A stretch of DNA of 64,000 bases from Oscillospiraceae bacterium (GTDB taxonomy: Bacteria; Bacillota; Clostridia; Oscillospirales; Ruminococcaceae), in NCBI GenBank assembly GCA_900770285.1, contig CAAGJO010000019.1, positions 62,001 to 126,000 on the forward strand, in the 5' to 3' direction. Both the position numbers and the translations under genes were made by a program. Positions 8,800 to 17,289 of the stretch are shown here, piece by piece. Numbering within the stretch: the first letter of the stretch is position 1; each line of letters starts with the position of its first letter. The notes beneath the pieces were generated by a model. The model did no database searches and was not told where the DNA came from. It saw nothing but the letters and a program-made list of their open reading frames with translations.

Positions 8800-9263
8800 G
8801 ACATTGCCTGCTTTTCCATAACATAATTGGCAAGCTGAACATTGTTTCTTGTAACCAGCTGCTTTTTTATTACCCGATATCCTCTGCGTATAAAAAATCC
8901 TTTTGCAGTTATGGAAGAATGGACGGTTATCCTGGGAATATCAAAATAATTTTCAAGACGACCGCAGATTTTTGATGCTATGCCCTTTCCTTGATAATCC
9001 TTGTGAACATACAGCCTGTCAAGATAACCGCTGCTGTGAATATCGCCAAAGCCAACAATCTGGTCATCAATTAAAGCTGCCAAAGTATAATTCTCTGACA
9101 AAGACCTGTCCCACATTTCAGCATCAACATTTTCAGGCGCCCAGGCGTCTAGCTGTTCCTTGGTATAATCCTTTGCATTAACGCTGTGAACTGTATCATA
9201 AAACAGCTTTATAATGTTTTCACAATCTGCAGATATATATTCTCTTAAAACAATTTCACTCAT
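8796..9263 (-). CDS. GNAT family N-acetyltransferase
   Basis: 155 residues from the ATG at 9263, which has AAGGTG 7 bases upstream. The acetyl-CoA binding signature is seen as LYVHKDYQGKGIASKICGRLE (roughly residues 87-107), with FFIRRGYRVI near the end. It should move an acetyl group from acetyl-CoA to an amine; the substrate cannot be read from the sequence. It lies 25 bases after the RsmB-type methyltransferase on the same strand, so probably in one transcript. Confidence 0.85.
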   Translation of the reverse strand: MSEIVLREYISADCENIIKLFYDTVHSVNAKDYTKEQLDAWAPENVDAEMWDRSLSENYTLAALIDDQIVGFGDIHSSGYLDRLYVHKDYQGKGIASKICGRLENYFDIPRITVHSSITAKGFFIRRGYRVIKKQLVTRNNVQLANYVMEKQAMS

Positions 9264-9288
9264 AGCAGCACCTTTTTGGTCATACAAA

Positions 9289-10191
9289 TTATTTCTTTCT
9301 GAGCTTTGCCACAAAAAATCCTTCATAAAGTTCATTTGGACAAACGCAAACCGTACCTTTCAGCTTTGCGGGCAGCATAGTAATTCCTTCAAAATCCTGT
9401 TCAATAGGTACAAGCTCTACATTTCCTTTCGACAAAGCAAAATTAATTATATTCTCGTTTTCCTGTTCAAGCACCGAACAAGTAGAATAAACAAGCTCAT
9501 GATGAGGCTTAAGCAGTTTTATTGCTTTATTGAGCATTGCCTGCTGAGTTTTTGCCGACCTTTCCACCAGTTCCTCAGAAATTCTCTTTTCAAGCTTTTC
9601 ATCAAAAAGGCTGATTGTTCCGCTGCCGCTGCAAGGTGCGTCAAGCAAAATCTTATCAAAAGAGAAAAAATCGTCCATTTTTCTTGCATCTTCAACCATT
9701 ACAAATGCGTGAGCGCCCTGCTTTTCAATATTATATTTAAGCCGTTCAGCTCTGATTTTATTTTTTTCGCAGGCAGTTATCTGTGCTTTGTTATGGGAAA
9801 GTGCTGCGATTTCCGTAGTTTTTCCGCCGGGTGCCGCCGCCATATCTAAAATACATTCATTTTCCTCAGGACCAAGCACAATAGGCGGAATCATTGACGA
9901 AAGGCTTTGAAGATATATTTTACCCTGCTTATATATTTCCAGTTCTCTTACTGCATTTTCACGGGCGTTTTCAACAATCAAAGCATTTTCATACCATGGT
10001 ACTGTTCTAAACAATATGTGATTGCTTTTCAAGGATTTCTTTACTTCCTGAGAATCGGATTTAATTGTATTTACACGCAAGGTCACCAATCTCTCAGCCT
10101 TATAACCCTGAACAATCCGAGTAAAAATCTCACTGCCATACTGACTAACAAGCTTTTCAGCCAAAAATTCAGGTACAGCTTTTTCCTCCAT
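9289..10191 (-). CDS. RsmB/NOP family RNA (cytosine-5) methyltransferase
   Basis: 300 residues from the ATG at 10191, preceded by AAAGGAGG. The SAM site is DMAAAPGGKTTEIA, the catalytic motif IV is LLDAPCSGSGT and motif VI is VYSTCSVLEQEN; both catalytic cysteines (in APCSGSG and STCS) are present. It starts with a short N-terminal recognition region and has no NusB domain, so it is shorter than Escherichia RsmB and nearer the RsmF/YebU-like minimal forms. Likely target is 16S or 23S rRNA. It precedes the GNAT gene. Confidence 0.88.
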   Translation of the reverse strand: MEEKAVPEFLAEKLVSQYGSEIFTRIVQGYKAERLVTLRVNTIKSDSQEVKKSLKSNHILFRTVPWYENALIVENARENAVRELEIYKQGKIYLQSLSSMIPPIVLGPEENECILDMAAAPGGKTTEIAALSHNKAQITACEKNKIRAERLKYNIEKQGAHAFVMVEDARKMDDFFSFDKILLDAPCSGSGTISLFDEKLEKRISEELVERSAKTQQAMLNKAIKLLKPHHELVYSTCSVLEQENENIINFALSKGNVELVPIEQDFEGITMLPAKLKGTVCVCPNELYEGFFVAKLRKK

Positions 10192-10237
10192 AATGATTAT
10201 CCTCCTTTCCAAACAAGCTCTATACATAAATGAAATA

Positions 10238-10267
10238 CAAAAAAGGACTCCCAGATTTCGGGAGTCC
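10238..10267 (-). terminator. Terminator of the GGGtGRT/NifU-like operon
   Basis: GGACTCCC (10245-10252) pairs perfectly with GGGAGTCC (10260-10267). The A run on the plus strand just left of it gives a U tract on the minus strand. Confidence 0.85.
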
Positions 10268-10286
10268 ATGAATTGCTTAATTAACC

Positions 10287-11285
10287 TTATTTCATTGCTT
10301 CTTCCACGGCAACGGCACAAGCAACAGTTGCTCCAACCATAGGATTGTTTCCCATACCGATAAGTCCCATCATTTCAACATGTGCAGGAACTGATGAAGA
10401 ACCAGCAAACTGAGCGTCAGAGTGCATTCTTCCCATAGTATCTGTCATACCATATGAAGCTGGACCGGCAGCCATATTATCAGGATGAAGTGTACGTCCT
10501 GTACCACCGCCTGATGCAACAGAGAAATATTTCTTGCCGGCAGCAAGACGTTCTTTCTTATATGTGCCTGCAACAGGATGCTGGAATCTTGTTGGGTTAG
10601 TTGAATTACCTGTTATAGATACATCAACATTTTCCTTCCACATGATTGCAACGCCTTCAGTTACGTCGTTTGCACCATAGCAGTTAACCTTTGAACGAAG
10701 TCCGTCAGAATAAGCCTTGCGGAATACTTCCTTGACTTCGCCTGTGTGATAATCCATTTCAGTTTCAATATAAGTAAAGCCGTTTACTCTTGCAATAATC
10801 TGAGCTGCATCTTTTCCGAGGCCGTTAAGAATAACTCTGAGAGGTTTCTTACGAACCTTGTTTGCTTTTTCGGCAATACCGATAGCACCTTCAGCAGCGG
10901 CAAATGATTCATGTCCTGCAAGGAAAGCAAAACATTCTGTATCTTCCTCAAGAAGCATTTTACCAAGATTTCCGTGGCCGAGACCAACTTTTCTGTGATC
11001 TGCTACAGAACCCGGAATACAGAATGCCTGGAGTCCTTCACCGATAGCTGCTGCTGCATCAGCGGCTCTTGTGCAGCCTTTTTTGATAGCAATTGCACAG
11101 CCTACAGTATAAGCCCACTTTGCATTTTCAAAGCAAATCGGCTGAATGCCTTCAACGATTTTATAAGGATCAAAACCTTTTTCTTTACAAATATCAGCAC
11201 ATTCTTCAATAGAATTGATACCGTACTCTTTGAGAACAGCCAAAACCTGCTTTTCTCTTCTTTCATATGATTCAAATAAAGCCAT
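10287..11285 (-). CDS. GGGtGRT family protein (uncharacterised)
   Basis: 332 residues. It carries the family's defining motif GGGTGRT (in SVASGGGTGRTLHP), plus long conserved glycine- and alanine-rich stretches (GLGHGNLGKMLLEEDTE; MGLIGMGNNPMVGATVA). I recognise the family as a clostridial protein of unknown role that travels with a NifU-like scaffold gene, exactly as here: the partner ends 14 bases upstream and the two share a terminator. Several cysteines (for example in CADICKEKG, GCAIAIKKGC and VNCYG) could bind metal. The GAGGATTAC ribosome site is good. No reaction can be assigned. Confidence 0.85.
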   Translation of the reverse strand: MALFESYERREKQVLAVLKEYGINSIEECADICKEKGFDPYKIVEGIQPICFENAKWAYTVGCAIAIKKGCTRAADAAAAIGEGLQAFCIPGSVADHRKVGLGHGNLGKMLLEEDTECFAFLAGHESFAAAEGAIGIAEKANKVRKKPLRVILNGLGKDAAQIIARVNGFTYIETEMDYHTGEVKEVFRKAYSDGLRSKVNCYGANDVTEGVAIMWKENVDVSITGNSTNPTRFQHPVAGTYKKERLAAGKKYFSVASGGGTGRTLHPDNMAAGPASYGMTDTMGRMHSDAQFAGSSSVPAHVEMMGLIGMGNNPMVGATVACAVAVEEAMK

Positions 11286-11299
11286 GTTCGTAATCCTCC

Positions 11300-11992
11300 T
11301 TATTCTTTTCTTGGATCAACAATCTTAACAGCGTCGTCAACTCTGCCGTATTGACCCTGAGCTTTTTCAAATGCTGTATTTGCATCATCGCCAGCCTTGA
11401 TAAAGTCCATCATTTTTCCGAAGTTTACAAATTTATAGCCAATGATCTCATTGTCTTCATTAAGTGCAATGCCTGTAACATAGCCGTCTGTCATTTCAAG
11501 ATAACGAGGGCCTTTTGCGAGAGTTCCGTACATTGTACCAACCTGTGAACGAAGTCCCTTTCCAAGGTCTTCAAGTCCTGCACCTACAACAAGTCCGTCC
11601 TCTGAGAACGCACTCTGTGAACGTCCGTATACAATCTGAAGGAAAAGCTCTCTCATAGCTGTATTGATAGCATCGCAAACCAAGTCAGTATTAAGAGCCT
11701 CAAGAATTGTTCTTCCAGGCAAAATTTCAGAAGCCATAGCAGCTGAATGTGTCATACCTGAACATCCGATTGTTTCAACGAGACATTCCTGAATAACACC
11801 TTCTTTAACATTAAGGGTAAGCTTACAAGCACCCTGCTGCGGTGCACACCAGCCCACACCGTGTGTAAAGCCTGAAATGTCTTTTATTTCTTTAGCTTTT
11901 ACCCATTTAGCTTCTTCCGGAATCGGAGCAGCACCATGAGCAACGCCCTGAGCGATAGGGCACATTGATTCAACTTCCTGAGAATAATTCAT
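11300..11992 (-). CDS. NifU-like iron-sulfur cluster assembly scaffold protein
   Basis: 230 residues from the ATG at 11992, which has GAGAGGAG 11 bases upstream; a TTG 21 bases earlier is less likely. It is related to the NifU/IscU N-terminal scaffold, with possible cluster ligands in GVGWCAPQQGACKL and VETIGCSGMTHSAAMASEI. It is much longer than IscU and continues with an uncharacterised C-terminal half. It pairs with the GGGtGRT gene downstream under one minus-strand promoter. A role in Fe-S assembly or in a dedicated enzyme's maturation is inferred from the family, not shown. Confidence 0.82.
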   Translation of the reverse strand: MNYSQEVESMCPIAQGVAHGAAPIPEEAKWVKAKEIKDISGFTHGVGWCAPQQGACKLTLNVKEGVIQECLVETIGCSGMTHSAAMASEILPGRTILEALNTDLVCDAINTAMRELFLQIVYGRSQSAFSEDGLVVGAGLEDLGKGLRSQVGTMYGTLAKGPRYLEMTDGYVTGIALNEDNEIIGYKFVNFGKMMDFIKAGDDANTAFEKAQGQYGRVDDAVKIVDPRKE

Positions 11993-12053
11993 TATTGACA
12001 AAACTCCTCTCAATTATTTTATTGTATGTAAAAATACAATCTTACACAATTTT

Positions 12054-12082
12054 ATTATACAACATTTTATTACGCATTTCAA
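12054..12082 (-). promoter_or_regulatory. Promoter of NifU-like/GGGtGRT operon
   Basis: On the minus strand, TTGAAA (12082-12077), 17-base spacer, TATAAT (12059-12054). It is divergent from the hem operon promoter about 110 bases away. Confidence 0.75.
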
Positions 12083-12165
12083 GTGATTTAAGCAAATTTC
12101 TTTCAACAACTTATTTTTACAGCAGACACCTCCATTTTTTATTCTGCAAAGCCGGCAAAAGCTGA

Positions 12166-12194
12166 TTGACTTTTATATTTAACAACGTTATAAT
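12166..12194 (+). promoter_or_regulatory. Promoter of tetrapyrrole (hem) operon
   Basis: TTGACT (12166-12171), 17-base spacer, TATAAT (12189-12194), about 33 bases before the hemA start codon. I see no leader riboswitch. Confidence 0.8.
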
Positions 12195-12226
12195 TAATTC
12201 AGTAGAATTTGAAAGAGTGATTGTAA

Positions 12227-13330
12227 TTGTTTTGTTTAAGCATAAGCTATAAAAACACGCCTTATAATATTCGTGAAAAGCTGAGTTTTTCAAAGGATAC
12301 ACAAGGCAAAATATTGGCCTGCCTTAAATCTGAGGGTGTTTTTCAATGTGTAATTCTCTGCACCTGCAACAGAACAGAGATATATTTTTGCGGGAATGAA
12401 GAAAAGGTCGTTAAAATTCTAAGTGAATACAGCGGTCTTTCTGAAGAAAATCTTTGTCCTTATCTTCGCAGCTATCAGAACGACAAAGCAATTTTACATT
12501 TATTCAGGGTTGCCTGCGGAATTGAATCTATGGTTATCGGCGAGGACGAAATACTGGGGCAGACAAAAAACGCTTACCTTTTTGCAAAATCCTGCGGAAC
12601 GGTTGATTATGAAATCAACGTTGTTTTTCAATGGGCATTTTCCTGTTCAAAAAAAATCAAAACCGATACATCAATATCCAATGTGTCGGTTTCTACTGCC
12701 ACTCTTGCGGCAAACGAAGCAGCAAAATTCAGCAGGCAGGTCAATGTACTGCTTATAGGCGCAACAGGCAGCATTGGTTCTGTAATCCTTAAAAACCTCA
12801 CAAGCCACAAGAATATTTCGGTTACTGCAACAATAAGATCACACAATTCAGCAATCAAATTTTCGGCTATTGACAATATAAATACCATAGATTATGCTGA
12901 CAGATATAATTATACTAATACTGCCGACTGCATAATCAGTGCCACATCCGGGCCGCACTATACCATTACTCTAAAAGACTTGAAAAATCATTTGTCAACG
13001 CAAAAGCCACGACTTTTTATTGATATGGCTGTACCCCGGGATATTGACAGAAATATTACAAAGCTTTCTCAGATTAATCTTATTGATATTGACCATTTTG
13101 AACAGCTGGCAAAGGAAAATAATGCTTTGCGTTTAGACAGTGTGGATATTGCAAAAGATATTATAAATTCCGAAATGGACAAACTGAAAAAGGAACTGGC
13201 TTTTCACGATTTTATACCGTATATTCAAAAATCAGCCTCACAAATTAATGAAAAGCTGATTTATAAGCTGAAAGCCGAGCTGGACTTTCACAGCTTTTCC
13301 AAGGTGCTGGAAAGCTTGAAAACCTTATAG
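12227..13330 (+). CDS. hemA: Glutamyl-tRNA reductase
   Basis: First enzyme of the C5 pathway: it reduces glutamyl-tRNA to glutamate-1-semialdehyde with NADPH. 367 residues from a TTG start at 12227, which gives the family's usual opening (LSISYKNTPYNIRE). The catalytic cysteine is Cys47 in LCTCNRTEIYF, and GIESMVIGEDEILGQ is present. The NADPH loop reads LLIGATGSIGS instead of the common GAGxMG. The protein is shorter than the usual 400-plus residues, mainly in the C-terminal dimerisation helix. The ribosome site (AGAGTGA) is weak, and TTG may limit translation. Confidence 0.93.
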   Translation: MFCLSISYKNTPYNIREKLSFSKDTQGKILACLKSEGVFQCVILCTCNRTEIYFCGNEEKVVKILSEYSGLSEENLCPYLRSYQNDKAILHLFRVACGIESMVIGEDEILGQTKNAYLFAKSCGTVDYEINVVFQWAFSCSKKIKTDTSISNVSVSTATLAANEAAKFSRQVNVLLIGATGSIGSVILKNLTSHKNISVTATIRSHNSAIKFSAIDNINTIDYADRYNYTNTADCIISATSGPHYTITLKDLKNHLSTQKPRLFIDMAVPRDIDRNITKLSQINLIDIDHFEQLAKENNALRLDSVDIAKDIINSEMDKLKKELAFHDFIPYIQKSASQINEKLIYKLKAELDFHSFSKVLESLKTL

Positions 13331-13344
13331 AAAGGACTGCTTAA

Positions 13345-13968
13345 ATGGGATATTTTCCTTTTTTTGTGAATATAGAAAACAAAAAGTGCATTGTGATAGG
13401 CGGAGGAAAGGTTGCCTTCCGGAAAATTCAAAAGCTCTTCCCTTTCGGCACTGACATAACCGTAATTGCTCCGTTTATATGCAAAGAAATCAAAGCAATC
13501 AACGGACTGAAAATTATTCAGCGTAAATTTATTGACAGCGACCTTGACGGCATGTTTTTCGCCGTAACTGCCACCGATGATCCAAGACTTAATCAGCACA
13601 TATTTGAACTTTGCAAAGAGAAAAATATTTTAGTGAATACTGTTGACGACAAAGAAAAATGCAGTTTTATTTTTCCTGCTCTGGTTACCGAAAATGATAT
13701 AACCATAGGAATTTCAACATCGGGCAAAAGTCCCGTTTATGCAAAAAAACTGAAAGAAAAAATTTCTGAAACAGTAAACTTTTCATCTGCACAAAAGGTT
13801 GAAATTTTAGGAAGCTGCCGTGATAAAGTCAAGGAGAGAATACATTCCGAAGAATTGAGGAAACAGATTTTTGAGAAAATATATGATCTGCTTTTTGAAA
13901 GCAAAAGCTTTGACCAAAAAGATATTGAAAAAATAATCAAGGATATGAAAAACAAAGATGAAAATTAA
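13345..13968 (+). CDS. Precorrin-2 dehydrogenase / sirohydrochlorin ferrochelatase (CysG N-terminal/Met8 type)
   Basis: 207 residues. The dinucleotide-binding start is FPFFVNIENKKCIVIGGGKVAFRK, and the family's VTATDDPRLN and NTVDDKEKCSFIFPA segments follow, then GISTSGKSPVYAKKLKEKI. It oxidises precorrin-2 to sirohydrochlorin with NAD and may insert iron, giving sirohaem. With cobA in the same operon this provides the branch from uroporphyrinogen III. It lies 14 bases after hemA and overlaps hemC by 11 bases. The C-terminal tail is lysine-rich. Symbols used elsewhere include sirC and ylnF. Confidence 0.9.
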   Translation: MGYFPFFVNIENKKCIVIGGGKVAFRKIQKLFPFGTDITVIAPFICKEIKAINGLKIIQRKFIDSDLDGMFFAVTATDDPRLNQHIFELCKEKNILVNTVDDKEKCSFIFPALVTENDITIGISTSGKSPVYAKKLKEKISETVNFSSAQKVEILGSCRDKVKERIHSEELRKQIFEKIYDLLFESKSFDQKDIEKIIKDMKNKDEN

Positions 13969-14821
13969 AATCGGAACCAGAAAAAGCATGCTTGCTCTTG
14001 CTCAGGCACAAATGTTCATTGCCGCTCTTACTTCACAGTTCCCTCAGCTGGAAACGGAAATTATTGAGATAACCACCAAAGGAGATGTAATATTAAACAA
14101 GCCTTTATCTTCCTTTGGAGGAAAAGGAATATTTTCTCTTGAAATTGAAAAAGCACTTCAGCAAGGTACAATCGACGTGGCTGTTCACAGTGCAAAAGAT
14201 CTTCCCTTTCAGCTTGCGGATAATTTGGAAATAGGCTGTACATTACAGCGTGGAAATTACCGTGATGTATTGGTGACCTCCTCAAAAAATATGCCTGTTG
14301 AAAAAAACAGAATTGTTATCGGAACAGGCAGCTTAAGGCGACAGGTAAATTTTAAAAAGCTATACCCCAATGCAGTTTTCAAAGATATAAGGGGAAATGT
14401 GGACACACGTCTTACAAAACTCAAAAGCGGCGAATACGATGGAATAATTCTGGCCGCCGCAGGACTTGAACGTCTTGAACTTAACAAAAGTAACGACTTC
14501 ATTTTCAAAGCCTTTGACTATGATGTATTTCTGCCTGCTCCATGCCAAGGGATTATAGCCGCAGAAACGGTAAAAAACTCCTGGGCATATGAAATTATAA
14601 AGGCAGTTTCACATACGGACACTTTTATTTCTTTTGAAACGGAACGTGCCGCCGCAAAAATACTCGGTTCGGATTGTTCAAATCCCCTCGGGTGCTATTC
14701 AGATGTCTGCGGCGATAAAATATCGCTTACAATTTCTCTTGACGGTAACAAAACCGTACACGGAGAATGTAAAATCTCAGACAGATTCAAGCTTGTAAAG
14801 GAGTTGACTTCAAAGCTTTGA
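13958..14821 (+). CDS. hemC: Porphobilinogen deaminase (hydroxymethylbilane synthase)
   Basis: 287 residues. It links four porphobilinogens into hydroxymethylbilane. The opening IGTRKSMLALAQAQ is typical, catalytic Asp81 is in VAVHSAKDLP, and Cys240 (LGSDCSNPLG) is the attachment site of the dipyrromethane cofactor. FKDIRGNVDTRL contains the cofactor-binding arginines. It overlaps the preceding gene by 11 bases and the next by 4, so the operon is tightly coupled. Slightly shorter than the usual 300-310 residues at the C terminus. Confidence 0.95.
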   Translation: MKIKIGTRKSMLALAQAQMFIAALTSQFPQLETEIIEITTKGDVILNKPLSSFGGKGIFSLEIEKALQQGTIDVAVHSAKDLPFQLADNLEIGCTLQRGNYRDVLVTSSKNMPVEKNRIVIGTGSLRRQVNFKKLYPNAVFKDIRGNVDTRLTKLKSGEYDGIILAAAGLERLELNKSNDFIFKAFDYDVFLPAPCQGIIAAETVKNSWAYEIIKAVSHTDTFISFETERAAAKILGSDCSNPLGCYSDVCGDKISLTISLDGNKTVHGECKISDRFKLVKELTSKL

Positions 14822-15648
14822 GCAATACAGGAAGTGTTTATTTAGTAGGCGCAGGATGCGGAAAATTTGACCTTATAACCCTGCGTGGAGTTGAATATAT
14901 AAAAAACTGTGACTGCATTATCTATGACAGTCTGACGGACAAACGTCTTTTAGATTTTGCAAAACCCGATACCCAGCTTATCAATGTAGGTAAACGTGCA
15001 GGAATGCACAGCTTTAAACAGGAAGAAATCAATAATATTCTGGTAGAAAAAGCTCTTGAGGGTAAAAATGTTGTTCGATTAAAAGGCGGCGATCCCTTTG
15101 TATTCGGACGAGGTGGCGAAGAAGTTATCGCCTTGAAACAGCACAACATTCCATACTGCCTTGTTCCGGGCATATCTTCATCCATTGCTGTTCCCGAACT
15201 TGCGGGAATTCCTGTCACTCACAGAAAATCCAGCAGAAGCTTTCACGTTATAACAGGTCACACTAAAGAGGATTTTCTCCCTGAAAATATGAACTTATAC
15301 GCACAGCTTGACGGAACTCTTGTGTTTCTCATGGGGCTTGGGAAGCTTGAACTTATATCGCAAAAGCTTATGGAATACGGCAAATCTCCCGGAACACCTG
15401 CTGCCGTAATCTCAAAGGGCGGAACATCATTACAGAAAACCGTCAAGGCGTCACTGCAAGAAATACCCCTGAAGGTCAGAGAAAATAATCTTGTTTCTCC
15501 TGCTGTAATTGTAGTCGGCGATGTGGCAGACTTTGATTTTTCAGCAACCATAACAAAACCTTTGGACAATATCTCTGTAACTGTTACAGGAACAAAAAAC
15601 TGTCGCAAAAGCTTTCATCACAGCTTAGTCTGCTTGGTGCTGACGTAA
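14818..15648 (+). CDS. cobA: Uroporphyrinogen-III C-methyltransferase (zero-frame part of a probable CobA-HemD fusion)
   Basis: The TTG start overlaps the hemC stop (TTGA). Residues 5-240 are a SUMT-type methylase: VYLVGAGCGKFDLITLRG, VVRLKGGDPFVFGRGGEE and GISSSIAVPELAGIPVTHR. It makes precorrin-2 from uroporphyrinogen III with two SAM. After about residue 255 the frame enters what reads as the first strand of HemD (ISVTVTGTKN), then continues through an unrelated tail of about 16 residues to TAA. The HemD reading resumes in the -1 frame exactly at an A_AAA_AAC heptamer (15594-15600). Related clostridia usually encode one fused protein, so this is either programmed frameshifting or an indel. 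Confidence 0.9.
   Translation: MSNTGSVYLVGAGCGKFDLITLRGVEYIKNCDCIIYDSLTDKRLLDFAKPDTQLINVGKRAGMHSFKQEEINNILVEKALEGKNVVRLKGGDPFVFGRGGEEVIALKQHNIPYCLVPGISSSIAVPELAGIPVTHRKSSRSFHVITGHTKEDFLPENMNLYAQLDGTLVFLMGLGKLELISQKLMEYGKSPGTPAAVISKGGTSLQKTVKASLQEIPLKVRENNLVSPAVIVVGDVADFDFSATITKPLDNISVTVTGTKNCRKSFHHSLVCLVLT
15594..15600 (+). promoter_or_regulatory. Candidate -1 ribosomal frameshift site (A AAA AAC) joining cobA and hemD
   Basis: In the cobA frame the codons here are AAA (15595-15597) and AAC (15598-15600), preceded by A, which is the canonical X_XXY_YYZ slippery heptamer. A -1 slip resumes at CTG (15600-15602), the exact frame of hemD, and restores a continuous HemD N terminus (LSQKLSSQLSLLGADVTP). 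An AGGA lies just upstream (15588-15591), closer than the usual stimulatory distance. Only weak downstream stems are seen (AAGCT/AGCTT; CAGC/GCTG). A missing A in the A6 run would look the same. Confidence 0.5.
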
Positions 15649-15653
15649 CTCCA

Positions 15654-16307
15654 ATGGAATTCTTACAGGTAAACCCATACAGCGAAAATGCCGCTTTTGA
15701 CAAAGCTCTAAAGGCTGTTGAAAGCTATGATTATATTGTTTTGACAAGCATAAACGGCGCAGATATTTTCTTTAAGCGGTTAAAAAAGATAAAAACAGAC
15801 CTGAGAAAATTATCGTCGGTTAAATTTGCTGCTATCGGCAGTGGTACAGCAAAAGCTTTAGAAGACAAAGGAATTTTTGCAGATATAGTACCCCGGGAAT
15901 ATACGACAGAAGCTCTTGGCAAGCTGCTAGCGGAAAAAATAAAGCCAAAGGAAAAAGCCTTGATCCTCCGTGCAGAAAAAGGTTCTGAGATACTGACCAA
16001 AATTCTGGACAGCAAAAACATATCATACGATGATATAAAAATCTATGATGTTAATTATAGAGAAAAGGGATATGAAAAGGTAATTTCATCTGATTTTATT
16101 ACTTTTGCAAGTTCTTCGGGAGTTAAATCATTTTTTGAAAACGGATTTGAAATCTCTCCTGCCTCACGGATTATATGCATTGGCGGAATTACCGCCGCCA
16201 GCTTAAAGAAATATACTTCCCGCACATTTTTCTGTCCAAAAGAATGCTCCGTTGAGGGAATGATCAAACTCATAGTACAAAAATCTCCGGAAAGGAATGT
16301 AACATAA
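15654..16307 (+). CDS. hemD: Uroporphyrinogen-III synthase (HemD domain, likely translated as a fusion with CobA)
   Basis: 217 residues from the first ATG, but the homologous reading extends upstream to 15600 without another start codon. HemD marks are YDYIVLTSINGADIFFKRL, FAAIGSGTAKALEDKG, LILRAEKGS and DFITFASSSGVKSFFE. The enzyme closes hydroxymethylbilane with D-ring inversion. The ATG at 15654 has no good ribosome site and would delete the first beta strand and helix of the fold, so independent translation is doubtful. The stop abuts the hemB ATG directly (TAA, ATG). Confidence 0.85.
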   Translation: MEFLQVNPYSENAAFDKALKAVESYDYIVLTSINGADIFFKRLKKIKTDLRKLSSVKFAAIGSGTAKALEDKGIFADIVPREYTTEALGKLLAEKIKPKEKALILRAEKGSEILTKILDSKNISYDDIKIYDVNYREKGYEKVISSDFITFASSSGVKSFFENGFEISPASRIICIGGITAASLKKYTSRTFFCPKECSVEGMIKLIVQKSPERNVT

Positions 16308-17276
16308 ATGAACAGATTCAGACGTTTAAGAGCAAACCCTGAAATGCGAAAGCTCGTAAGGGAAACACATATCGAAAAAGAAAACCTGATTTATCCGATT
16401 TTTGTGGCAGAAGGTGAAAACCTCAAAGTTCCCGTTGACTCAATGCCCGGAATTTACCAATATTCTATTGATCGGGTTGATGAAGTTCTGCAGGAAATCA
16501 ATAAATCAAAAATCTCAGGACTGCTTATTTTCGGCATACCAAAGCACAAAGATCCATTAGGTTCACAAGCCTATGACGAAAACGGAATAACTCAGCAGGC
16601 GATAAGAAATATTAAATCAAAATATCCGAAAATGCTTTGCATTGCCGACGTATGTCTTTGCGAATATACTTCTCACGGTCACTGCGGAGTTGTTTGTAAT
16701 GATAAAATTCTCAATGATGAAACCTTGCCATTGCTTTCTGAAATGGCGGTATCTCTTGCAAAAGCAGGCGCAGATATAATTGCTCCTTCAGACATGATGG
16801 ACGGAAGAGTCAGAGCCATACGTAGCGCTCTTGATGAAAACGGCTTTGCTGACACACCTATCTTATCATACAGTGCAAAATTTGCGTCAGCATACTATTC
16901 ACCATTCCGTGATGCCGCCGATTCCACACCGCAGTTCGGTGACAGAAAGACATATCAGATGGATTACTCAAACGGGAAAGAGGCTTTGCGTGAAATTGCC
17001 GATGATATTGACGAAGGCGCCGACATGGTCATGGTAAAACCTGCTCTGGCTTATCTTGATGTTATTAAAGAAGCGTCACAGCGTTTTGATTTGCCTTTGG
17101 CTGCATATAATGTCAGCGGTGAATATGCAATGGTTAAGGCTGCCGCTGAAAAAGGCTGGATAGATGAAAAAAGAATCGTTACAGAAAGCCTTATAGCCAT
17201 AAAACGTGCAGGTGCGGATATCATTATAACCTATCATGCTCTCGACATGGCAAAATGGATTGATGAGGGAATATAG
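16308..17276 (+). CDS. hemB: Porphobilinogen synthase (delta-aminolevulinic acid dehydratase)
   Basis: 322 residues, normal length. It condenses two 5-aminolevulinates. The metal-binding segment ADVCLCEYTSHGHCG has the three cysteines of zinc-type enzymes. The Schiff-base lysines are in SYSAKFASAYYSPFRDA and MVMVKPALAYLD. APSDMMDGRV is also diagnostic. It starts immediately after the hemD stop, with GAAAGGAATG serving as ribosome site inside the hemD end. Confidence 0.96.
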   Translation: MNRFRRLRANPEMRKLVRETHIEKENLIYPIFVAEGENLKVPVDSMPGIYQYSIDRVDEVLQEINKSKISGLLIFGIPKHKDPLGSQAYDENGITQQAIRNIKSKYPKMLCIADVCLCEYTSHGHCGVVCNDKILNDETLPLLSEMAVSLAKAGADIIAPSDMMDGRVRAIRSALDENGFADTPILSYSAKFASAYYSPFRDAADSTPQFGDRKTYQMDYSNGKEALREIADDIDEGADMVMVKPALAYLDVIKEASQRFDLPLAAYNVSGEYAMVKAAAEKGWIDEKRIVTESLIAIKRAGADIIITYHALDMAKWIDEGI

Positions 17277-17289
17277 AAAGGAAAGCTTT

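Noticed and set aside
7547..8842. Longer aminotransferase start at 8842
   Set aside because: The extra 35 residues lack homology features, cross the promoter and overlap the GNAT gene; the ATG at 8737 has an ideal ribosome site.
14922..15608. Long antisense frames within cobA
   Set aside because: They mirror a well supported gene, have no ribosome sites and no family features.
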